This document shows positions 1-13,809 of a DNA stretch of 64,000 nucleotides, piece after piece. The stretch is from the NCBI GenBank assembly GCA_903813345.2, contig CAIIXF020000011.1:24854166-24918165 (forward strand). The letters are read 5' to 3'. Origin of the DNA: Owenia fusiformis. Lineage: Eukaryota; Annelida; Polychaeta; Sabellida; Oweniidae. How positions within the stretch are numbered: position 1 is the stretch's first letter; every line of letters begins with the position of its first letter. Below the pieces are notes generated by a model that did not search any database, was not told the DNA's origin, and saw only the letters and a list, made by a program, of their open reading frames with translations. Both the position numbers and the translations under genes were made by a program.

Positions 1-3000
1 GTTATAATTAATGAAAGTCAAGAAGTAGTGCTATTCACTGTACTTAGAATGTACTCTATAAAAGTGCTATACTTCTTTCCTGTTTCATATTACATATTTA
101 TTTTTTTAATTGCAGTGAATAAGTCTCACTTATCAACCTTGAAATTTAATCATTAATTTAAGTTCTGCGAAGATTATAATTACCACACAGTACATACTAT
201 AAATTGTATAAAATTCATTAAATAATGATTCAAATCTTGTCGCGGCAACACGGAGAATTGCTATATAGCTAGGCTCATTTGTTACTGGTATTGCCATTTT
301 GCATCTTTAACAAATTGTTATTATACAGTATTTAATTTACCAGTTGCAAAAGTGTTCAAAATGGTTGTTGTGACTATTTGTTAATATTGGTAATTTGTTA
401 ATATGTGTGGAATATTAACAAAAACGTGTGGAATATCATATTTGAATATTGAACAAAATACTGCAAAACTGTAGCCTTGTTAAAATGAGAGATCAAAATA
501 TATCCATGGTATAAGTATGCTAACGAGACATAAAATTAAAAAGAATGAACTCGAATGACTTGAATTTCTGCAATTGAAGTACTGTATAAAAATCTATATT
601 TTATTGACAAGGATATCAAAGATCTCCAAATTTTATGACTTTCAAGTATTGAGTTGATATTCCTGTTATCAGGTACCTAAAACAAAAATAAAACTAATAC
701 AGGGCAGCAAACATGCAGGTGATTTCTCTTTGAATTCATTCCAAAGTGCCATAATCTGAAACCTTGTGAGTCAATATATGGTTATCTCTTACCTTTATTT
801 ATAACGTAAACAAGGAAGTTCAACATTTGGTCAGAAGGATAACCTCATAAGAATTTTCAAAGAAATAAATGAACACGATTTAAGAAAAGAAAACCAATTA
901 AGGAAATAACATTTTTTGTGGTTTTCTGTTGATAGAAGATATGATAACATAAATATCCTTGTCAGCTGAAAGAAGTATATTGTAAATATGATATTAATTT
1001 GTCATTTAAGTAGTGCAACTTATATTATGGACTAGTCAGATTATTGTGATATATGTCTACAAATGTTATCAACTATATTTTTTTTTGGGGGGGGGGGCAT
1101 GGGGCTAACTTCATTTCGCTGGGGTAGATTTATTCCTGATTTCCAAATCATCCAGTTCGGAATTGAAAAATCCCCAAAATTAGGATAGGGTGTCCACTTT
1201 TGTACCCTCAAGAATTTAAATCCTCTTGAGAATCTGCACTTAAATAGAAACTTAATGAGGATGTTCTGTCTGATGCATCCGTTTCACTATTGCTAAATCA
1301 TTCTATGAACATCATTGTTATCGTAAGAATTATATTTATACAAACATGCACTAGATATTTGCCAATGGTTACAAAAATCAGTTCAAACAACTCAACATTT
1401 GGTAGTTTTGATTACAAAATATATTTATACAATTTTAAGTCAATAAGTGGTGTAATTTACTTAGAATGCACTTGTGGAGTGTCCTAGGTATAAATGTGTA
1501 CTTCAACTCCTTCCTTGAAGTTTCATATATAAAAATATTTTAATTACTGTGATTTAGTTCATTCAAATAAAGTCACTCTTATCAAACTTAAAATACTATT
1601 AATTATTAATTTACATATCTAAGAGGAATATATTTACTGTTCATGAAGAATTCATAATTTATTTAAAAAGTCACTGGTTATTTAACAATGCAAGCCAAGA
1701 ACAGAAAATGCAATACCTAAAAGAGTCTTTTTGTCACATTATCCAATCAGATGGCTAGAAATTTCACAATAATGTACAATGGTACATTGTAATTATCCAT
1801 TTTATATAAATCAAAGGATTATTATGGGTTGTTTTAATCATTTCATAGCAGGAGTTTCATTAGCAACAGGCAACAGGCGATTTTCACTGGTTGTTTTCAC
1901 AAAATCACTTGTTATTTTAAGGGACTTTTCAACTTTTTCATGTTGAATTTATGATGTCCATTAATTTTGCCTGTTGTTTTCATTTATTTAGCATATTGTG
2001 AGAAATTCTAGTGAAACCCCTGTATAAGTAATCTATCTGCCATACATTTATGTTGATCACTCAAAAGATATAATACTAATAGGGAGGCTAAGCTACACAT
2101 TTTTAAGAGAACCTGTTTATGTTATGTACTATTATGACTCAAGGATAATACTGTCTCCCTCTACTAGATGAGTGTAGAAATAATCTCGATTTACTTCATT
2201 AAATATTCAATACTCAGTCAAAGTGATGTCATATTTGAAATCTACATGTAAAAGAATATCTAGAAATATGGTTTCGAAAATTGTTTATCAACTTTGAAAA
2301 ATTGTGTGACTTCTAGTTCGGGTTGATTCCATATAGACCCCATGTTACAAAATCTTTTTTTGTATTAGACAGTTAACATTTTCTTTTACTGGACATGTTT
2401 TAATTTGCATAACTATTAGATACATAAGAGTTATATGAAAATTGAACCACTAAAACAGATGAAATTTGAAAAAAGGGAACTTTCTACCATACCCACCATG
2501 CGGGTTGACCCGAATGAGCCACCTGGTGGTGAAAATGGTAACTACTTACTCGCAAATGCTTTATTATTTCCAAGGTCCTAATTAGTAATTCCAACTATTT
2601 TCCTTCTACCCATTCAAGGAAGGGGAGCACTAATCCCTAGAGACACAATTTTATACTTATTCCCTTAAAATGTGTAGCTTACCTCCCTAATATAATTATT
2701 CATTCTCTAATATCATAGGGTCATTGTTAGTCTAACCTCTGTGGTTGCCATATCACAATGTTAAGATTTTCATGAAAAGAATTTTGTTTTATTTCACTTC
2801 AAAGGTAAACAAAAACTCTCAGGGATTATTAAAATATATATTCTTTGTTATATTCTGTTCAATATATATTTTTGATAAATGATCATTTCAGAAACTTATT
2901 GACATCACTCTTAGATGGGGTATAAATAATTTATTTGCAGGACTTTTCAATGGCTGACAGTTTTTAACACCTTTTTACATTGAATAATTGTATTATTCCG

Positions 3001-3147
3001 GATGCAAGAGAAAATTTACTACTGTACACCATTCATGTACAGCTTTTTACAGCATTAGCTTGACTTAGAAGCACTGCAGTATAGTTAGATATTAAAAAAA
3101 GACAGAAAAGACAACAGCTTAATTCACATGCTTTGTATCTTTTATAG
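1..3147 (+). other. Intron of ZC3H12-like gene, open to the left
   Basis: No exon is recognisable here. The exon starting at 3148 begins in the middle of the nuclease domain, so at least one coding exon lies left of the window and this stretch is intron. It is AT-rich, with a T run followed by a G run at about 1078-1098. A possible short TIR element is listed separately at 1849-2022. I see nothing else. Confidence 0.6.
1849..2022. mobile_element. Possible 174-bp MITE with CAGGGGTTTCA-type ends
   Basis: The left end reads CAGGAGTTTCATTAG. The right end, reverse complemented, reads CAGGGGTTTCACTAG. The ends match at 13 of 15 bases and no clear target duplication is visible. The call is tentative and rests only on this inverted match. 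Confidence 0.3.
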
Positions 3148-6100
3148 ATCAGGAAATTCTGCATAAACTAGATCAGGAAAACATCCTTGTTTACACACCA
3201 TCACGACGAATTGGTGGCAAACGTGTTGTGTGTTATGATGATCGATATATCATTAAACTGGCATCAGAATGTGATGGCATTGTTGTGTCAAATGACAACT
3301 ATAGAGATCTCCAAAACGAAGCCCCAGAATACCGCAAAGTGATTGAGGAGAGACTTTTGATGTATTCATTTGTCAATGTCAACGGAGAATCTAGGTAGGT
3401 CATTCTTACCCCATCTAAAATTCCACTTTTCCACTGATATAATTATGGGATATGGCGACTGGTGCAATCATGTTATGGGAAAATCATGGGGTGTTATGGG
3501 GAAACCAATGGTAATTAAAGTACTAAGAAAGCAAGTCATGTTCCTGGATTAACTTCCCAATAGAATACAACCTCCATTTGAACTTCCTAATAATTTTGAG
3601 AAGTATTTTTAACTATGTTTACTTCCTATTATTGTTGTCCACTTGTTTATTGTAATGTTATTGTAACATAAATAGGGTCATAACGGTTTGGTTTTGATAT
3701 TTATTTCTACTTAAACTTTTCTATGGTTATTTCCTACATTGCATTGATATGGTCATGACAGAAGTCAAGTTGACTTTGTTTTTTGTTTGTATTGTTAGGC
3801 GTAAAGTGGCCTTAATTAAACTTTTGAACTATTGATTTATATTAATCAGAATGACAACTCATGTTGTTAAAGTTGACATAGGGCGTCATGAATCTTTCAA
3901 ATTATCTTTCCATCAATATCAATTGGATTGTAGGAGTATAATAAAGATTAACTGGTGAATATATAGGAATTATAGCTGTGATATCATTCTAAACTGAATT
4001 GAACTCCATGTTGGATGCATAGTCATGTTGATGTCTCATATTGTGAAAAACTGGACCCATTGTGACCCAGTTTACTTCTCTACTTCCGACTTAATTAGGC
4101 AACTATGTAATGAAGTCACGTTTACACTACAGCTGTATTCTCACTGTTCCAAATCTGGACGACTCTAACTGCAGTTAGTATCATTCAAGATGGTGGCCAT
4201 AATTATTTTGTTTTTGATAACCAAAGATTTCAGCTAAAATTAGTTGAATCTGGATTCCAAATGTTTCGCCCTGCAAACAATATCATCATCTGCATCAAGT
4301 TCAATTAGAGTCATTCTAAGTGAGGCTGTTTTCTTTAAATTTATCCAATATCGCTGGTGTTTGAACATTTTCTTGCGACTGTTTTCAATCATAACTTTAT
4401 TGGTTTCCATGACGAAACATTTGGAATCGAGATTCAACTTAGTTTAGCTGAAATCTGAGATATTTCCAAAACAAAAGTATTTTGGCCACCATCTTGAATG
4501 ATACAAACTGTAATTAGAGTCATCCAGCTGTAGAACAGTGATTCTCCTATTTCTTTTTCACTCCTATTCACCTAAAAATGATTTTAAAATCAGTTACCGT
4601 TGGTTTCTATTGAATAAATGTACTTATACTTGTAATAATTTTCTTTGTCTTTGTTTTCCGATTTTCATACTTACTTTTTAACCATCATATTTTAAAATAC
4701 TGACTTCTGAAAATATTAATGTAAACTCAGTTAATTATTCATCCTTATGTTGTTGTGTTATGTTAGACTAATTCAAATGTCAGCAAAATATTTTATTTCG
4801 TTTGAACTTAAAGCCCTTGTTTAAAGGCTCATATACAAGAATCTCATCTGCATGAAGATTTCTCAGGAAAGGGGGAATTATATAGTGTATGTCAAATGAT
4901 ATTTACAATATTGATAATTGACATGGACTTTCAAACTTTATTTATAGTTCATGAGGGTACAAATAACACATACAAACAAACAAACAAACATACTAGTCTG
5001 TTTATTCGGCTAGTATTTTGTAGTCTTTGTATAGACTTATTTCAAAGGGCAACATAGTGAAATCTTGGCCCAAGGGCCGAATCTACATAGTAAGATACAA
5101 GCCTTCTAAACTAGTACTAATACCCTTAGAAGAGGCCTCACAAGGTGGTGATAATACTTTATAATGTAAAATAGGTGCAAATATAAGAAAATAGTTCTGG
5201 TATAGAGTAAAAAAGAAGTCTGATTCTGCTTAGATTGTTTTTGTCATAAACTATGTTGAATCTTTCAGATTTATGCCACCTGATGACCCATTGGGTCGAC
5301 ATGGCCCATGTCTAGATAACTTTCTCCGCAAGACCCCAACTATACCAGAGCAAAGACCACCTAACTGTCCATATGGGAAGAAATGTACGTATGGGAACAA
5401 GTGCAAATACTACCACCCTGAACGTGGGAACCAGCCACATAGGTCAGTCACAGAGCGAATTGCGTCAGAAGCAGCTACGAACATTAAGTTGGCAAAGGAA
5501 CAGAAATCAAGACAAGCAGGTATGTCCCCCTGTGCAACATTCTCAAGAAGTATATTGCTTATGGACAGTCCTCTTAAAGTGAATACATTTTGGCTGTTTC
5601 TACAATTTTCTCTTTGTAACTTTGAAACTCATCTATTCTTGCATGTAAGTTGATGAAAAGTTACATGAATATGAATAATGCTGTGAGTGTTATTATGAAA
5701 CGATATATAGTACTATATTAAGCATATGCCTCTGGCATGTGTGACATTGATAGAATACCTTTTATTAAATGTATTAATCATTCTTATATCCGTTTCAAAT
5801 AGGTGATGTGCCTGAGATCCAGCTACCAGACTCGGAAAGTCCGTCCCTGAAGCAAACAAGCAGGTTCAATAGACTTCAACCAGCTAAGAAAACTGCACTG
5901 ATGCGAACGACATCTGTCATAGAACAGCCAGTGACATCAAATCGCGACCTCGCAGACTCCATGAAAACCATGAGTTTGACTGATTCAGATAGGGAAAGGA
6001 TTATTAAAGAGAAGGCATACAATGAAAAATTGAAAAATATTTCAAAGCAAATTGATGAACAGGACAAATTACCAGATCATTGGAGTAAAGTGTCTGAAAA

Positions 6101-7307
6101 TGCACCTGTCCCCAAGAAACCATTGGCATTAACTAGCGGACATTTGACATTAGCGAAAAAGTTATCAGATGAAGGTCAAAGCAATGAATCATCGGGTAAG
6201 CAGTCGCCTTTGGGATCTGGCCTGACCCCCAGGTCTTCAGGCTCACCCCAAGGTAAGCCCCAGGATGGGCACGCTAAACTTGGACGTCAGTTGTCACTAA
6301 CTGGATCAGAGGACCCAAGACTGAAGAAACGACAACATCACCCACAGTCCAGACCAATGGCCCCTTCACCTGTGTATGACGAGGAGCGCCATCATTCATA
6401 CCCCTTAGATATACACCAGGTTCGCCCCCCTACACAAGTGGTACGTCCAATTGGGAGACAGCTTAGCACAGGGACTAGACCACCGGTATTAGGACATCAT
6501 TTGGGACCCTTTGTCACAAGAGAGATGCTGCCAGAACATGCTCAATTGACACAAATGTCAAGTGATCCGCATGCCTATGGTAAAGCACAACCTCATGCAA
6601 AACAAATAAACCCCCGTATGCTGAGACAGAATAGCACGTCAGACCCACAGATAGCTCAAATGGATGATACTAAAGGCATGATCCCTCACTCCTCTTATGG
6701 TCTACATCAGGGAGTACATTCACAGGCTAGATCATCTTGGCCTTACGCCATGGACAATAAGAACATATACAACCCTCAACCACCCTACACCCAAGGACAG
6801 GGAAATATTGTATATGGAGCAGGGGGGTACAACCAATATACAGGAGACTACCAACAGGCACAGAGCTATATGTCCCACCCAGGGAATCAACCACAAGTTC
6901 ATCAGTTGACCCCTCAACCCCAGTATGGGGGTGTGCACTATCCAGGGGGATTACTACCACAGGAGGGTCATTACTCCCATGTCCACAATATACCGTCTAC
7001 CCAGCAGTCTCATATGTTCCAACACCAACAACAACAGGAACCACATATTTTGATACAGAGTTCAGCCAAAGGACCTATAGGTATAGGTGGAGCTACCAGT
7101 TCAGGTAGTCAAATGACCCAGAGTCAGATGCCAACACTTTCGTATGATGAATCTGATGACATCAAACCAACAGATACTCGCTATAACACTTACTTGCATC
7201 TGTGTGGCATTTTCCAAGAAAAGGATGTTCGTAAGGTTATGAACAAGTATCCACACGAATTAGACGCAAAAAAGATATGTTCGTATCTAATAAGTATGAA
7301 TCCATGA
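3148..7307 (+). CDS. ZC3H12: ZC3H12/Regnase-family CCCH zinc-finger RNase, 3' three exons
   Basis: Exons 3148-3394, 5269-5519 and 5803-7307 (stop TGA) join in consistent phase with GT-AG borders. The first exon carries the second half of the NYN/PIN nuclease fold, with [17 protein letters not shown] followed by the CDG and SND motifs. The aspartates in these motifs correspond to the metal-binding acids of Regnase. The second exon opens with [13 protein letters not shown], a linker typical of the family, and holds one CCCH finger (C-x5-C-x5-C-x3-H, from CPYGKKC). The large last exon is Gln/Pro/Ser-rich and low in complexity. It ends with a conserved ~45-residue C-terminal domain ([14 protein letters not shown] to the stop). 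Family members cleave stem-loops in the 3' UTRs of immune and stress mRNAs in the cytoplasm. The 5' exons, including the first catalytic Asp, lie outside the window. It converges with CDC40 downstream. Confidence 0.93.
4138..4544. mobile_element. Palindromic MITE (~0.4 kb) in ZC3H12 intron
   Basis: The two halves are reverse complements for most of their length. The left half has TATCATTCAAGATGGTGGCC and later ATTCCAAATGTTTCG; the mirror copies occur on the right. Both strands therefore show near-identical short open frames at 4240-4447, which are artefacts of the palindrome and not genes. A diverged half copy of the same family (GTTAGTATCATTCAAAATGG) lies at about 53170-53275. Confidence 0.75.
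4969..4990. repeat. (ACAA)n microsatellite
   Basis: About five copies of CAAA/ACAA in the intron between the nuclease and zinc-finger exons. Confidence 0.8.
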
Positions 7308-7789
7308 TTCTATCCGTAGGCTAGACACCTAAAATTAGTGTTTTGCACATAAGTGAAGAATTAAGTCAAAATATAATAATCATTATGGTGGGAGTAAAGA
7401 TTCTGGAGTCGAAATCTTGAAAACTCAATCATCTAGAAATGTTGAATGCTTATATACAGGTAGTATGTCATTTTTTCATGTTTGATTTTTTTTAAGATAC
7501 AAGACCACTGACCCTCCTGATGTTTTGACTTGATCCAAAAGCACAGTTTTTGTCTAATGGTGTTGTAACATACACAATTTGTAAATTTCACACCTTTATG
7601 TGTATACTCTTTATTGTAACTCTGTAATTAAACTCTGTTTGAGCTTTTTGAGCCCTCTCTCATGACCAGGCTATTATATGATATATAACTGAACTGAAGA
7701 GCCTACTCCAATATAACTTCACCTCATTAGACTGTCATTGTGTTAACAGAACTCCAAATCAGTTGAAATGAACAGCCCTAGTAAAAGCC

Positions 7790-7970
7790 AATGCCTCAGT
7801 AAGTCAGTCACATTTGATCTAACGCAACTTTCCTGCAGCCGTAGCTTCCCAAAATCTAGAGAAATAATGCAGCATAGAATAAAGGGAGAAGCAGTACGAT
7901 TTAGATTTTCTATATCAATTTTGTGAATCTACGGCCGTCATAGGGCAAATGTGACTGGGGTTTCACTTAG
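7790..7970. mobile_element. MITE, GCCTCAGTCACATTTG family, copy 1
   Basis: It starts with TGCCTCAGTAAGTCAGTCACATT and ends with CAAATGTGACTGGGGTTTCA. The ends are imperfect inverted repeats. A second member with the same ends lies at 11146-11290, which supports a real repeat family. If the ZC3H12 3' UTR is long, this hairpin would be transcribed in it. Confidence 0.6.
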
Positions 7971-9737
7971 AACAATCATATATGTATTAATATATATTAA
8001 TTACTGACACAATTAGCCATGTGTAAGGGCTGTGTACTTGACTGCAGTGTGTGTACGATTTCAACATATCCCAATTGCATATATCACATATAGGCTATAG
8101 GCTTAATATACTTAAGTATATGGTTTCTCAATTTCATCTTGACATCTATATACAAGCATGCGCACAGGAGGTATTATATTCTTGTATTTGTGTGTTGATA
8201 TGAAATATGAAACTATTATTATTGTTCTGCTGTATATTTGTATGAATTAATCATCTGTTGATATGCTGTATCTGATATTATTGAATGATTGTATTAATGA
8301 ATGAACTGAAATTACTTGTGTAAGATTACATTTATCCCGTACACATAACCAGTAAATGTATCCTTTCTTATACCATAAATGATTACTTTGTAAGCATATC
8401 GCTGCTATTCATATTCAATTTGATAGTTAGCCTGTAGACGATAGCTTAATGACTCAGCTATAGAGGATTAATTTTACGTCAACTTTTAAGAGATAAAGGA
8501 AGGTTACATATGAAAGTTGTTTGGAATATCGTGCTGAAACACGATCCTACTCTGTCATGACTGAACAAAACGTGAGTGAAATCTGCATAGTAAAATCTTG
8601 TCATATGGTGATGTTCTAAAATCCAAAGTAGAATAAGAAATGGGGAAGCGAGAACATTTTGACGTAAAAAGGTATGAAGACAAAATTTCAAAAAGTACAA
8701 AAAGACAAAAAAATAAGATACATCATTCACATTTTAAACAGAATGGATTGAATTAAGCAAAATGCTTGAGGAATTTCAGTCAGGGGCACTACGTGACTAT
8801 TGCAGTTGTAATAATTGTTCATCATGTAAGATTATAATTTCAAACCCTCTCAAAACAGCCATCATTTATTATGTATTCTACATTTAAAGAACATTTGGAC
8901 AATATTACATGAAAATAGCTTGTATTTTCATTTTCTGTTCAGTTCTGAGAAATTAAATTCTCGATTTATTATTGCTTTAATGAGAGACAACAGAATTATG
9001 AAGTAAGGGATATATTGTATGAGCATAAAGTGAGCACACCTTGACTATTAGAAATCACAAAAATGGTAATTTGTTCATGGCTGCATGCAGGCTATAAGTC
9101 AATCTTTAGCTGCTATGGAGATCATTAGTGTGAACCTTGTTCAACCATGATAGACATTTATATAGATATTTAATAAAAGTACATCTTGTTTTCTCTCCAT
9201 GACATCTCTGGCTTTCAAATATGAACATGTTCAGATGTAAACGATTTTCTAATGTGATTATTTGTGGCAGATTCCTACGATGAAAGAAATCGTCTCAAAT
9301 AAGTATTGTACATAACATCCTGTCTGTTACAGCTGGTTTCTTTGACTCTTACAAAACAGAGTCATGACTTCAAATTAATCTCATGGAACTATTTATATTG
9401 GATTAACATGAGACGTCTATCTCATGCCAAGTAGCAATACTATTTAGCATGTAATTTTTGCAGACATTTTAATCACAATACTTCTCTGTTCATGAATTTA
9501 ATGTGTCAATATTTTTAGTGATATTGTATTGAGATCATTGAGACTTGCAGTAGATTATCATTCTAAAATTATGTGTAGTTCCACCAACATACTTTTCAAT
9601 TTAGAAATCTTAAAAGTTGTTATAAAGTGAAAAACACATGTTATATGTAGTGTTACAGCGGGATGTGTGCTCTGTATGAGACTACTATTCTTAGAATTCT
9701 CTAAGGAATCACAGTTCTTATATAGATAAGCTTAATG

Positions 9738-10242
9738 CAGGGCTGTCAACTTGGGACCACCTAATATGAGTGACTTCAAAATGTTGGACACCTAAGTCCA
9801 AATCTGAACACTTTTGTCCAAATTTTGAACACCTTTGGCCAACTTTTAAACACCTTTGGCCAAAGTTTGAGCACCTTTGCCAAACTTTGAACACCTCAAA
9901 TTTTTCGCGCTCGCTACGCTCGCGTTGTCGACAACGGGGGGGGGGGGGGGGGGGGGGGGGGGGGTAGGTGCGAAAAATTTCCAATGAACATGCGTGACAC
10001 ATACGGGATTCTCGTGACAAATCCTAACAAATTGCGTTCGGTTTTTTCCGGCGTTCGTATATTTACCGTATCGTAAACATATTTCGAAAAAGTTTCTACA
10101 GAAATATTTTTGCTTGACAATTACCAGGTAAAATGCGTATTTTGCGTGACATTTTCTGTCACGCAAAAAAAACTGGCGTGACTTCAAATTCTTCAGCAAA
10201 TGCGTGACAAATACGCAAATTGCGGGACAGTTGACAGGCCTG
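9738..10242. mobile_element. 505-bp TIR element with CAGGGCTGTCAACT ends and a poly-G core
   Basis: The left end CAGGGCTGTCAACT matches the reverse complement of the right end (CAGGCCTGTCAACT) with one mismatch. TTAATG flanks both sides directly (9732-9737 and 10243-10248), so the termini are well supported. Inside are about four copies of a ~23-bp unit related to TTTGAACACCTTTGGCCAAA (9780-9900). These are followed by a CGCTCGCTACGCTCGCG stretch and a run of 29 G. CAG/CTG ends suggest a hAT-like origin, but a hAT element would normally give an 8-bp duplication, so the superfamily is open. Confidence 0.6.
9936..9964 (+). repeat. Homopolymer run of 29 G
   Basis: Twenty-nine consecutive G bases directly follow the self-complementary TTGTCGACAA. 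The run could fold as a G-quadruplex and is a likely site of length error in sequencing. Confidence 0.9.
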
Positions 10243-11145
10243 TTAATGTCACACCCAGGGCAGCATGACTCCAGGTTTATATCAAGATATTTTCAATCTG
10301 TCTTCCCCATTGTTAATATTTTGTAAACTAATTTTGTGTTAACTCATAGTTTTTCAAGGGATTGGTGTTGTTTATGGTAGATAGAGTTCCATGTATATAT
10401 TAATCATTTTTTGTTGATTTGTCTTTCTTTAAAATTTGTTTCGTTAAATTTTTAATTAAATTGTTAATTATTTGCTGGCTGGGACAGCACTTGAAAAATG
10501 CAAGGAAAAATATTTTCTGTATCAGGATGACTGAATTTAAGATGATGTGTTTAGACGTGAATGGATATGTTGGTTCACTTAGCTGTTTTATAATTCTATT
10601 CAGTGTGGTTGGTTATATGAACTATAAAAAAACTATACAAGTACACCTATTCTTCTGAGCAATGACTATCATGAAGTTATTTTCACAAAGAACAGTCGGG
10701 CAACTTCACTATGTACATAAAATATGTTTCCAAAGCAGTTGAATATCTTGGAGGCAAACCATTTAATTTTGGAAGAAATTGTTAATCATAAAAATTGAAT
10801 GTACTGTACCAAGTAACAATCTGTAGATGTCTCTGCTCAGAAGAATGGGTTGATGTAAAAAAAAATGTATACAAATATCTACAGTATCACTAGTGATGTG
10901 TGTAATTATTATTAGGTTGTGCATACACTATTACATCTGTAATATGCATTAGGACCCAATGAATAGCATACCATTGTTGCTGAAAGGGTACCAAATTGAA
11001 GATGTAGTATTTGGATTGGTTTAGTGTTGAATCAGTGCCAAATGGAGAGATTGCGTGTACATGTATAGTTAATACTTGTAACCCCCCCCTCCTTGGTAGC
11101 AGGGCTAGGAGGGTCAATTAATTAGCTGATGAATTATAAGGTATA

Positions 11146-11290
11146 ATGCCTCAGTCATTTTGGATCTACGACAGCTGTATACTCCCAAAATTGTAAGAAA
11201 ATGCAGCTTAGAACATAGAAACAAGCATTTCAATTTTGTAAAGCTACAGCCACCAAACACCATCCAGAGAGCAAATGTGACTGAGGCTCA
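11146..11290. mobile_element. MITE, GCCTCAGTCACATTTG family, copy 2
   Basis: It begins TGCCTCAGTCATTTTGG and ends GCAAATGTGACTGAGGCT. Internal stretches (for example CTACGACAGCTGTA near the left and AAAGCTACAGCCACC near the right) also pair. It belongs to the same family as 7790-7970. Confidence 0.6.
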
Positions 11291-13809
11291 AGTGTCCAAA
11301 AAATGAGATGTGGAATGGGTTGATGAGTTAATCACTATCTCAAGTTGACCATAGATTTCTTGTATTCACACACTATAATCTACTATTAGGACATCATAGT
11401 TGTATTTCACAATATGGTCATATTATTATTATTATGTCCAAGCTGCTTTTGAAGTGCAGTATTATTTGATGATTGCACAGTTGTATGGTTTATGCTTATA
11501 GAAACAGTTAAAATACTAATCCAGTTAACCATGCCCTCAAGTTAATCACTAGCCCTCTTCACAACCATGCCCTCTTCACAACCATGCCCTCTCCATACTA
11601 ATGAAGCTATATAGTAAGGGCTTCGGGCTAAATACCAATGTGTCATTTTTAGCTGGACTAATTACGCTAGAAAATCATTGAGTGGGTGATAATACGATCA
11701 GAGCAGTTCCAAAGAGATATTTTGTTATGTTGAGTTCTCTGGCTAAATAAATTAAATGCCACAAAATAAAATGGAATGTAATCTAAATGTAGTCCTAAAA
11801 TAATTGTTTAATGCAAATAGCATTGGTATCCATTGATATGGGATTATGAAAACACATTATCTTAAGTTATAAAATCAAAATATATATAAGAATATTATGG
11901 TTAGATATATGTAATGATTATGTTCTATTCTGAGTTTCAATTAGTTATACTGATATATTTATCTGTTTATATATTTTTGATTGTTTGTTTAGAATAAGAA
12001 TATTAGGGTTGCTAGTGAATTATAATCACAAGAAAATGTAATTACAGGGGTGTTAGGATATGTTGAATCCTTCTTGGAAAAAATCCTAACTTCCCGAAAG
12101 TGTTTGCCATGGCACTGTCTTTTGGGCATGTAAATGATTTGATCCTACATCTACGTACCCTGATCTGTTTGTATGTTCTCCATACCAAAGCAGGGGATCA
12201 CTTCATAAAAAAAACTCTCGCTTACTAAGAAATTACTGAATCATAAGTCATAAGAACAATAGATATGAAATGCATATATGGAGGAATGGAAGTCTTATTA
12301 AATCAAGTGCTGCTTATTACATGTATATTCCCTAGAGACATGCTATGTGGCAAGAACAATTTGTATGCTCTTTATGAGCAAAAATGTTATATTCAAGTAT
12401 TGTACAGAATTATTAACCTGTGTAATTGCATTGTAGTGTAGTGTAGTTTATGCTTATATCCATGATGTAGTTTCCAATTATAATAGGATGTTATGTATTG
12501 ATAGTGTTATAATTATTATTTGAAAAATAAAGTGTTTGGAATTGTACATAATGTTTTATGTTTTTAACAGGCAATACTTGTAAAGATGAGGCCCTTTTCT
12601 TCTAAAAAAATGCTGACTCTTTTTGTTTCAAAAGTAAAATATATAATATGAGATAAAGTTGATACCTGTGTCTAATCCACACACCAAGATATATCATGTT
12701 TTCTGTATTAGAACTAAGGCTTTATACATTCTATCTTGACAATGGGACTCAGCCCGAGGTAGTAACTTTAATAAACCCTTCAATTCTTTGCTTTTAGCCA
12801 AATACCTTATTTGCCATTTTTCCATGAGACTTGGCCAGACAGACAATCAAATAAAGATTTTCGTTATAAAATAGCCAAATAAAAATTATATCCAGTTTAT
12901 TCCTCCAGAATACCTGATGCACATTGTTTCAAATACATTCTCATGGTGGGGGCATCATCCAAAATACAGTTCCACTGTAGAACTGTTGAATACCTAAGTT
13001 TTTCCTCGATAAACCAACTCAACCAATGTTTATAGTGGGATTATAAACATGCAAAATGTCACCACCTGCAGACATCAAACGCTGAACACCATTCACCAAA
13101 AAGATGGAGACTATCAAAATTGAAAATAAGCAATTTATTTTTGAGGTATTGCACAGCTTAGGAATTGAACGACTATAAATGGGGAGAAGCAGAACTAAAA
13201 TATGGTGAACTGACATTGTGATCAAATCAACATTACATATAATATGTAGCAGGTGCAATATACATTTATTTCATTAAAAAATATTTGTACAATATATACA
13301 TCAATTATGTACATTATACTTGGGCCTTGGACTTATTTGATAAGGTGAATTGCATATTATATTATAACAAGTCACAATGGAGTCAAGGTGAACAATTTTT
13401 CATGATTCACTGTGTCCTCCCTTCAATAACTGTCCATAATGACATTTAATTGTAGAACTGCAGAATGTTAATGCAAGAACTACTATAATTTCTCAATGAT
13501 CAACAAATATTTCACAAATGGCTAGATTTTGTTGATAATGAATAAACAAAGAAGTGAAAACTCCTGCTCCTGGGTGCAGCCATTTTGGTATAAATGAAGG
13601 ATCACTTTAAGAGGAGACTTCTATATTATCAGGAAAATTAGTGATTTTTGTGGTTGTTTTTAAGAGTGAAAATCATATTGAGAGAAAGTAATCATAGAAT
13701 CAAAGTTCCATGACTTGTATAAATATTGCGTCCAATTTTGTCGTCCAATGGAAGATTCTCCAACACAGAAAACAGAGAGATCACTACTATAAAAAAAAAA
13801 CAGATGTTT

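Larger units (their letters stand above)
7308..13809. other. Convergent intergenic / 3' UTR region between ZC3H12 and CDC40
   Basis: No coding exon is recognisable. On the + strand an AATAAA at 12526-12531, followed by a GT-rich stretch, could end a long ZC3H12 3' UTR of about 5.2 kb. On the - strand a TTTATT (AATAAA in sense) at about 13264-13269 could end the CDC40 mRNA. Both poly(A) guesses rest on the hexamer alone. MITE-like elements at 7790-7970, 9738-10242 and 11146-11290 are listed separately. Confidence 0.5.

Noticed and set aside
2310-2520. Possible TIR pair around TTCGGGTTGA / TCAACCCGAA-like sequences
   Set aside because: Only ~10 bases match and the pairing breaks down next to them.
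4240-4447. Two opposite-strand frames with nearly the same protein ends ([16 protein letters not shown])
   Set aside because: A mirror effect of the palindromic MITE; no coding signal.
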